The notes below the pieces were generated by a model. It saw nothing but the letters and a program-made list of their open reading frames with translations, did no database searches and was not told where the DNA came from. The translations under genes and the position numbers were made by a program. This document shows, in pieces, positions 59,459-64,000 of a stretch of DNA of 64,000 nt (the stretch's first letter is position 1; every line of letters starts with the position of its first letter). This DNA is from Pontibacter sp. HSC-36F09 (GTDB taxonomy: Bacteria > Bacteroidota > Bacteroidia > Cytophagales > Hymenobacteraceae): NCBI RefSeq assembly GCF_024171605.1, contig NZ_JALKAA010000001.1, positions 806,001 through 870,000 on the forward strand, given 5' to 3'.

Positions 59459-59546
59459 CTAAGGTCACCAGCCGGGCAGTAGCACAGCAGGTATACGCCT
59501 GCACTTCGTCGTATTTGTTTCGTATATTTCTCAAAAAAAGGAATAA

Positions 59547-59930
59547 ATGCAGGTGCCGGAGCAAGACGAAATCAAAAAGCTGAAAAAGAAGATCCAAAAG
59601 CTGGAGAAAAAGAATGCGGACATCCGCAACGAGATGGCTGTGCAGCGCACCTTCTTCGCTAATGAACGTACGCTTATAGCCTACCTGCGCACGGCCATTG
59701 CCCTGGTAGCAGGCGGCTTTGCCGCTATCAAACTCTCGCAGCACCTGTATATAGAGACGACGGGGATTATCCTGATGCCGCTGGGCCTTTTATTGTCTTT
59801 GTATAGTTTCGTACGGTTTTTCAAACAGCAAAAACTCATAAGGCGACAGCGGGAAAGCATCACCCCCATCAGTCAGCGACACGAAGAACTGCATGAAAAG
59901 CAGGCTTCGCGCTACGACAACTTAGATTGA
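59547..59930 (+). CDS. DUF202 (YidH-like) membrane protein, copy 2
   Basis: A 127-residue paralogue of the preceding gene: basic coiled-coil head (DEIKKLKKKIQKLEKKNADIRNEMAVQRT), the signature FFANERTLIAYLRTAIALVAGGFAAIKL and two helices, with IYSFVRF-like ending LYSFVRFFKQQK. It lacks the His-rich tail of copy 1. The two heads and the ANERT motif align almost residue by residue. Possibly they form hetero-oligomers; that is inference. uvrA follows on the same strand. Confidence 0.88.
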   Translation: MQVPEQDEIKKLKKKIQKLEKKNADIRNEMAVQRTFFANERTLIAYLRTAIALVAGGFAAIKLSQHLYIETTGIILMPLGLLLSLYSFVRFFKQQKLIRRQRESITPISQRHEELHEKQASRYDNLD

Positions 59931-60020
59931 GTTTATATCAAGGATAATTGCTGAAAGCTAAACCATTTGGCGTTGATTGCTGTTAAGAAGGGTTGGCATC
60001 TTCGGGTACGGAGGCGCTGA

Positions 60021-60036
60021 TATTTTTGTACCTTTG
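60021..60036 (+). promoter_or_regulatory. Two overlapping-range -7 boxes before uvrA (TATTTTTG, TACCTTTG)
   Basis: Both 60021-60028 and 60029-60036 match TAnnTTTG exactly and end 24 to 32 bp before the uvrA ATG. No properly spaced -33 TTTG is clear for either. Confidence 0.45.
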
Positions 60037-60060
60037 CTATTTAAAATCAAGCATTCCTGA

Positions 60061-62955
60061 ATGGCTTTTAACCAAGCGCAAGACACAGCAACCGGCACCG
60101 ATACTGCCTTTTCGCAAAATGGCGAAACACAGCAGATCGAAGTTTACGGTGCCCGCGAACATAACCTCAAAAACATTTCCATTAAGCTGCCGCGCTACAA
60201 TCTGGTCGTTTTTACCGGCATCAGTGGCTCAGGCAAGTCCTCGCTGGCTTTCGACACCATTTACGCCGAAGGACAGCGCCGCTACATGGAAACTTTCTCG
60301 GCTTACGCCCGCTCCTTTATGGGCGGACTTGAGCGACCTGACGTGGACAAGATCGAAGGCCTTTCGCCGGTAATTTCTATCGAGCAGAAAACCACCAGCC
60401 GAAACCCGCGCTCCACCGTGGGTACCATCACCGAGATCTACGACTTTATGCGTCTGCTCTGGGCCCGTACGGCCGAGGCGTATAGCTATGTGACCGGTGA
60501 GAAAATGGTGCGCCAGAGCGATGACCAGATCGTGAACCACATTCTAGAGAACTTCGGCGGCAAGCGCATTATCGTACTCGCCCCGGTAGTAAAGGGTCGT
60601 AAAGGCCACTACCGCGAGCTCTTCCAGCAGATCCGCAAGATGGGCTTTATCCGTGCCCGCGTGGATGGCGAACTGCTGGAGATCGACCCGAAAATGCAGG
60701 TGGATAGGTATAAGATCCACGATATCGAGATCGTGATCGACAAGATTGTGGTGAAGGAAGAGGACCGCTTCCGTCTCTCCGGCTCTATCCAGAATGCGCT
60801 CACGCACGGCAAGGGCACGGCACTGATCCTGGATGTGGACGCTGACAAAACCCACTTCTTCTCACGCCACCTCATGGACCCCGCCACAGGTATAGCCTAC
60901 GACGATCCGGCGCCGAACTCCTTCTCGTTCAACTCCCCGTACGGTGCCTGCCCGGTGTGTACCGGTTTGGGTGAGATACAGGAGATCACAGAAGAGTCGG
61001 TTATACCTGACAAAAGCCTGAGCATCCGCCGCGGAGGTATAGCACCGCTCGGCGAGTACCGCGACATCTGGATTTTCAAGCAGATCGAAGCATTGTTCAA
61101 GCACTTCAAGGTATCGGTTTCGACGCCGATCAAAGACTTGCCGGAGGATGTGCTGAAGGTGCTACTCTACGGTTTGGACGAAGACCTGGAGGTGAATACC
61201 AAAAAGGGCAATTATGTGGTGGAGTTTGAAGGCATCGTTAACTTCCTGAAAGGGCAGATGGAATCGGATTCCGACAACATCCGCTCCTGGGTGGAGGACT
61301 TTGCGCAAACTACGACTTGCCCGGAATGTAACGGGTATAGACTGAAAAAGGAATCGCTGCACTTCAAGATTGCCGATACTAACATAGGCGAACTCTCGGT
61401 GCTCGACATTAACAAACTGGCCGCCTGGTTTGAAGGTGTGGAAGAGCGCATGAACGAGCGCCAGAACGTGATCGCCCGTGAATTGCTGAAAGAAATCCGC
61501 AAGCGTATCGGCTTCCTGCTGGACGTAGGCCTGGATTACCTGAGTCTGCACCGCCCTGTCAAAACGCTTTCAGGTGGTGAGAGTCAGCGTATACGTCTTG
61601 CCACACAGATCGGTACGCAGCTGGTAGGTGTGCTTTACATCATGGATGAACCGAGCATCGGCCTGCACCAACGCGACAACGAGCGACTCATCAAAGCCCT
61701 GCAGGACCTTCGCGATCTGGGCAACTCCATTATTGTAGTGGAGCACGACAAGGACATGATCCTACAGGCCGACTACGTGGTAGACATCGGGCCGGGCGCA
61801 GGTATACACGGGGGCCAGGTAGTGACTGCCGGCACGCCGGAAGACATGATGAACGCCGGCACGACCACTGCCGACTTCCTGAGCAACCGCCGAGGTATAG
61901 CCGTGCCGCGTGTGAAACGCCCGGGAACAGGTAAAGTGCTCAAACTGAAAGGCGCTACCGGCAACAACCTGAAGAACGTGACGCTGGAACTGCCGCTTGG
62001 CAAAATGGTGTGCGTAACGGGGGTTTCGGGCAGTGGCAAGTCCTCGCTCATACACGACACGCTTTACCCAATCCTGAACACGCACTTCTTCCGTGCCAAG
62101 CGCGATCCGCTGCCTTACAAGAGCATTGAGGGCTTGGAGCATATTGACAAAGTAATCGAGGTGGACCAGTCGCCGATTGGCCGTACGCCACGCTCCAACC
62201 CCGCTACGTATACCGGTGTGTTCACCGAAATCCGCACGCTGTTTGCACAACTGCCAGAGGCCAAGATCAGAGGGTATACGCCGGGCCGTTTCTCGTTTAA
62301 CGTGAAGGGCGGACGCTGCGAGGCTTGCGAAGGCGCCGGTATGCGCACGATCGAGATGAACTTCCTGCCGGACGTATACGTGCCCTGCGAGGTCTGCAAA
62401 GGCAAGCGCTACAACCGCGAGACGCTGGAAGTCCGCTTCAAAGGCAAGAGCATCACCGACGTACTGGATATGACCGTGGAACAGGCAGTAGATTTCTTCG
62501 AGAGTCAGCCACGCATCCTGCGTAAAATTCAGACGCTGAACGAGGTGGGTTTGGGTTATATCACATTGGGCCAGCAAGCCACTACCCTATCAGGTGGCGA
62601 GGCGCAGCGCGTGAAGCTGGCTACTGAACTCTCCAAAAAAGACACGGGCCAGACGCTCTATATTCTGGACGAGCCAACAACAGGTCTCCACTTCCAGGAC
62701 ATCGAGCACCTGAGCGAGGTACTGCATAAGTTAACTGACAAAGGCAACTCGGTGCTCATCATCGAGCATAACCTGGATCTGATCAAGATCGCTGACTGGA
62801 TCATCGACATCGGGCCGGAAGGTGGCGAAGGCGGTGGTACCATTGTGGCGGCTGGCACACCGGAGGATATTGTCAAAAAAGGCAAAGGCTATACCGCCCG
62901 CTTCCTGAAAGAGGAACTGAAAACGAGCCACTACCGCGAAAACGGCCAGGCTTAA
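60061..62955 (+). CDS. uvrA: Excinuclease ABC subunit A
   Basis: A 964-residue nucleotide-excision-repair ATPase that loads UvrB at damaged DNA. The opening IEVYGAREHNLKNISIKLPRYNLVVFTGISGSGKSSLAFDTIYAEGQRRYMET is diagnostic (first Walker A). Zinc modules are at SPYGACPVCTGLG, TTCPECNGYRL and GGRCEACEGAGMRTIEMNFLPDVYVPCEVCKGKRYNRETL. ABC signatures are LSGGESQRIRLATQIGTQL and LSGGEAQRVKLATELSKKD, with LYILDEPTTGLHFQDIEHL. Length is slightly above the E. coli 940. It ends in a terminator whose loop is the genome's CAGGTATA motif. Confidence 0.97.
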   Translation: MAFNQAQDTATGTDTAFSQNGETQQIEVYGAREHNLKNISIKLPRYNLVVFTGISGSGKSSLAFDTIYAEGQRRYMETFSAYARSFMGGLERPDVDKIEGLSPVISIEQKTTSRNPRSTVGTITEIYDFMRLLWARTAEAYSYVTGEKMVRQSDDQIVNHILENFGGKRIIVLAPVVKGRKGHYRELFQQIRKMGFIRARVDGELLEIDPKMQVDRYKIHDIEIVIDKIVVKEEDRFRLSGSIQNALTHGKGTALILDVDADKTHFFSRHLMDPATGIAYDDPAPNSFSFNSPYGACPVCTGLGEIQEITEESVIPDKSLSIRRGGIAPLGEYRDIWIFKQIEALFKHFKVSVSTPIKDLPEDVLKVLLYGLDEDLEVNTKKGNYVVEFEGIVNFLKGQMESDSDNIRSWVEDFAQTTTCPECNGYRLKKESLHFKIADTNIGELSVLDINKLAAWFEGVEERMNERQNVIARELLKEIRKRIGFLLDVGLDYLSLHRPVKTLSGGESQRIRLATQIGTQLVGVLYIMDEPSIGLHQRDNERLIKALQDLRDLGNSIIVVEHDKDMILQADYVVDIGPGAGIHGGQVVTAGTPEDMMNAGTTTADFLSNRRGIAVPRVKRPGTGKVLKLKGATGNNLKNVTLELPLGKMVCVTGVSGSGKSSLIHDTLYPILNTHFFRAKRDPLPYKSIEGLEHIDKVIEVDQSPIGRTPRSNPATYTGVFTEIRTLFAQLPEAKIRGYTPGRFSFNVKGGRCEACEGAGMRTIEMNFLPDVYVPCEVCKGKRYNRETLEVRFKGKSITDVLDMTVEQAVDFFESQPRILRKIQTLNEVGLGYITLGQQATTLSGGEAQRVKLATELSKKDTGQTLYILDEPTTGLHFQDIEHLSEVLHKLTDKGNSVLIIEHNLDLIKIADWIIDIGPEGGEGGGTIVAAGTPEDIVKKGKGYTARFLKEELKTSHYRENGQA

Positions 62956-62973
62956 CAGGTATAGCAAGCTATA

Positions 62974-63009
62974 AAAAATGCCGCTCCCAGGTATAGGAGC
63001 GGCATTTTT
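62974..63009. terminator. Bidirectional terminator with CAGGTATA loop
   Basis: Perfect 14-bp stem AAAAATGCCGCTCC and complement; the eight-base loop is exactly CAGGTATA. Shared by uvrA and the convergent DUF4142 gene. Confidence 0.92.
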
Positions 63010-63012
63010 GTT

Positions 63013-63585
63013 TTAGATATTCCCGAGCCGGTCTTCGAGTGCTTCCGTTTGCTGCAAGTGTTGTCGCAGGAGCGGGAGCTGCTTGGAGGCGAACTGCTTT
63101 ACTTCCATCACCTGGGCGTTCTCGGCCATGTCCTCGTAGCGTTTCAGTAAACGGTCATGCTCTTCGCGGGTACGCTTGATATAGGCCAGGTCAAAACCTA
63201 TACCTGTTTCGCTACTCACATCGTCGTATACCTTTTGGTGCACCCTGCCTAACTGAGTAGGCACCACGAACTCACGCTCTGTGGCAATGTGCTGCAGGTC
63301 TTCCATCACACGGTTGTGACCATTGCTCATATCCTGGGCCAACTCTTTCACTTCCGGGCTCACGCCTCTCTCCAACGCCAATTCGCCCAGTTGCACATGC
63401 AGCATGTTGGCGCTGGTGGCCTCGGCTACAAAAAGCGCATCGTTTTTCATCCCCGGCATGCCCATGGCTTCAAACTGCTCTACGCTTTGGGCGGCAGCCT
63501 GCTCGATGCTGTCATCGGCGCCACAACTGGCGGTGCCCAGCAGAAGCACGGCACTGGCAAGGTATAGGGTAATTTTTCGGATCAT
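63013..63585 (-). CDS. DUF4142 family lipoprotein, copy 1
   Basis: A 190-residue lipoprotein: MIRKITLYLASAVLLLGTASC has a lipobox (TASC). The DUF4142 four-helix domain shows AEATSANMLHVQLGELALERGVSPEVKELAQDMSNGHNRVMEDLQHIA, then DLAYIKRTREEHDRLLKRYEDMAE and QFASKQLPLLRQHLQQTEAL. Such proteins resemble ferritin-like or surface regulators; function unproved. The start at 63585 is preferred, since the frame's extension to 63639 reads through a hairpin. A second DUF4142 gene lies 99 bp upstream on the same strand. Confidence 0.9.
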   Translation of the reverse strand: MIRKITLYLASAVLLLGTASCGADDSIEQAAAQSVEQFEAMGMPGMKNDALFVAEATSANMLHVQLGELALERGVSPEVKELAQDMSNGHNRVMEDLQHIATEREFVVPTQLGRVHQKVYDDVSSETGIGFDLAYIKRTREEHDRLLKRYEDMAENAQVMEVKQFASKQLPLLRQHLQQTEALEDRLGNI

Positions 63586-63604
63586 ACACGTGGGTTTAAA
63601 ATAG

Positions 63605-63637
63605 GAGCATCTGCAGCCATGACAGGCGCAGATGCTC
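63605..63637 (-). terminator. Hairpin between the tandem DUF4142 genes
   Basis: Stem GAGCATCTGC / GCAGATGCTC, then a T-rich stretch on the minus strand. It lies 48 bp past the stop of the upstream DUF4142 gene and fits a terminator for it, though the T tract is short. Confidence 0.6.
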
Positions 63638-63684
63638 AAGATAATTAGATTTTAGGAAATGCCCAGTGTTTGGGATTACACATT

Positions 63685-64000
63685 TTACTTTAGCCCGTCT
63701 TTGATCTGCTGCGCACGCTTGTGGTGCTCGCGCAACTTAGGAAGCGTCTTGGTGGCAAAGGCCTTCACTTCTGCATCATCGTAGTTTGCATCTTCCGTCA
63801 CATCTTCGAACAGGCTGATGTCGCTGTCGTGTGCGCTTACCATTTTGTCCATGTAATCTTTGTCAAATTCGGCCCCTTGCTTTTCGCGCAGGTCACGCAT
63901 CTGGCTCATGTGCTCATTGCTCATGCTGTCTGGCAGCGTGATGTTCTTGCTGAGTGCCAGGTCACTCATTTCTTTGTTAGCCGCCGTATGATCTTTCACC
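63685..64000 (-). CDS. DUF4142 family protein, copy 2 (N-terminus beyond window)
   Basis: The last 104-105 codons of a second DUF4142 gene. Its visible part begins in the family's KDHTAANKEMSDLA helix and continues with MDKMVSAHDSDISLFEDVTEDANYDDAEVKAFATKTLPKLREHHKRAQQIKDGLK, aligning with the central and C-terminal helices of copy 1. The signal peptide and first helix (about 80 residues, by comparison with copy 1) must lie past the window edge, so the ATG/GTG seen near 63999 is internal. Tandem paralogue of the gene at 63013. Confidence 0.85.
   Translation of the reverse strand, partial: VKDHTAANKEMSDLALSKNITLPDSMSNEHMSQMRDLREKQGAEFDKDYMDKMVSAHDSDISLFEDVTEDANYDDAEVKAFATKTLPKLREHHKRAQQIKDGLK

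Noticed and set aside
1..64000. Search for tRNA, rRNA, tmRNA, CRISPR, transposase or integrase genes
   Set aside because: No T-loop/acceptor combinations, no long conserved rRNA stretches, no regular repeat-spacer arrays and no DDE or tyrosine-recombinase proteins were seen; a covariance-model scan would be needed to exclude small RNAs.

Overview
The window is chromosomal DNA of a Bacteroidota member, most likely Cytophagales family Hymenobacteraceae (Pontibacter-like). The evidence is a type IX secretion C-terminal domain on a giant subtilisin, a TonB receptor/DUF4249 pair, a DUF5916 barrel protein, a bacillithiol enzyme (BshC), stand-alone MnmD, the Bacteroidota-specific DUF4295 gene beside rpmG and ftsY, and promoters of the TTTG-N20-TAnnTTTG type. 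The genus is inferred from overall feel, not from a search. I see no rRNA, tRNA, CRISPR array, phage, integrase or insertion sequence; almost all of it is core-type genome.

Layout. 1-11 kb: a DUF4403 lipoprotein, a LolA-like lipoprotein, a YihY/BrkB membrane protein, rlmN and a thioesterase, mnmD, a glutathione peroxidase, an orphan small protein, a membrane EEP phosphatase, and bshC coupled to 5-formyl-THF cyclo-ligase. 11-19 kb: a minus-strand block of translation genes, rpmB - aminopeptidase P - PLDc_N protein - rpmG - DUF4295 - ftsY - lipoprotein - STAS-like protein - rimO. Two unrelated genes interrupt the usual rpmB-rpmG-DUF4295-ftsY order. 18-23 kb: a tiny DUF5522 protein, rocD, a compositionally odd lipoprotein, DUF2007, three consecutive small one-helix membrane proteins, and hemB. 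23-32 kb: the secreted subtilisin, a lipoprotein, the DUF5916 barrel, a GroES-like protein with a lipoprotein, and hmgA. 33-43 kb: an S41 protease, ruvX-def (overlapping ATGA), a lipoprotein, lepB, DUF1810, divergent patatin and zinc phospholipase C genes, and a serine hydrolase. 43-53 kb: two tiny paralogous membrane-peptide genes, ettA, DUF349, DUF2795, an orphan ABC ATPase, ispD, queA, an FtsX-like permease and a LOG protein. 53-64 kb: a TonB receptor - DUF4249 - MG2/plug-like fusion operon, two DUF202 proteins, uvrA and tandem DUF4142 genes, the last cut by the window edge.

The most unusual signals are: (1) a dispersed heptamer, AGGTATA/TATACCT, which I count by eye about 23 times in the first 10.2 kb (about 1.2 expected at even base composition), inside genes, after stop codons and at the tips of terminator hairpins; (2) a pair of 32- and 33-residue paralogous membrane peptides at 43.0-43.5 kb, too short for standard gene calling, each followed by its own strong hairpin; (3) three tandem 37/41/56-residue membrane proteins at 21.2-21.6 kb; and (4) a perfect 12-bp inverted repeat directly in front of lepB. 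No complete new defence or metabolic system is evident.
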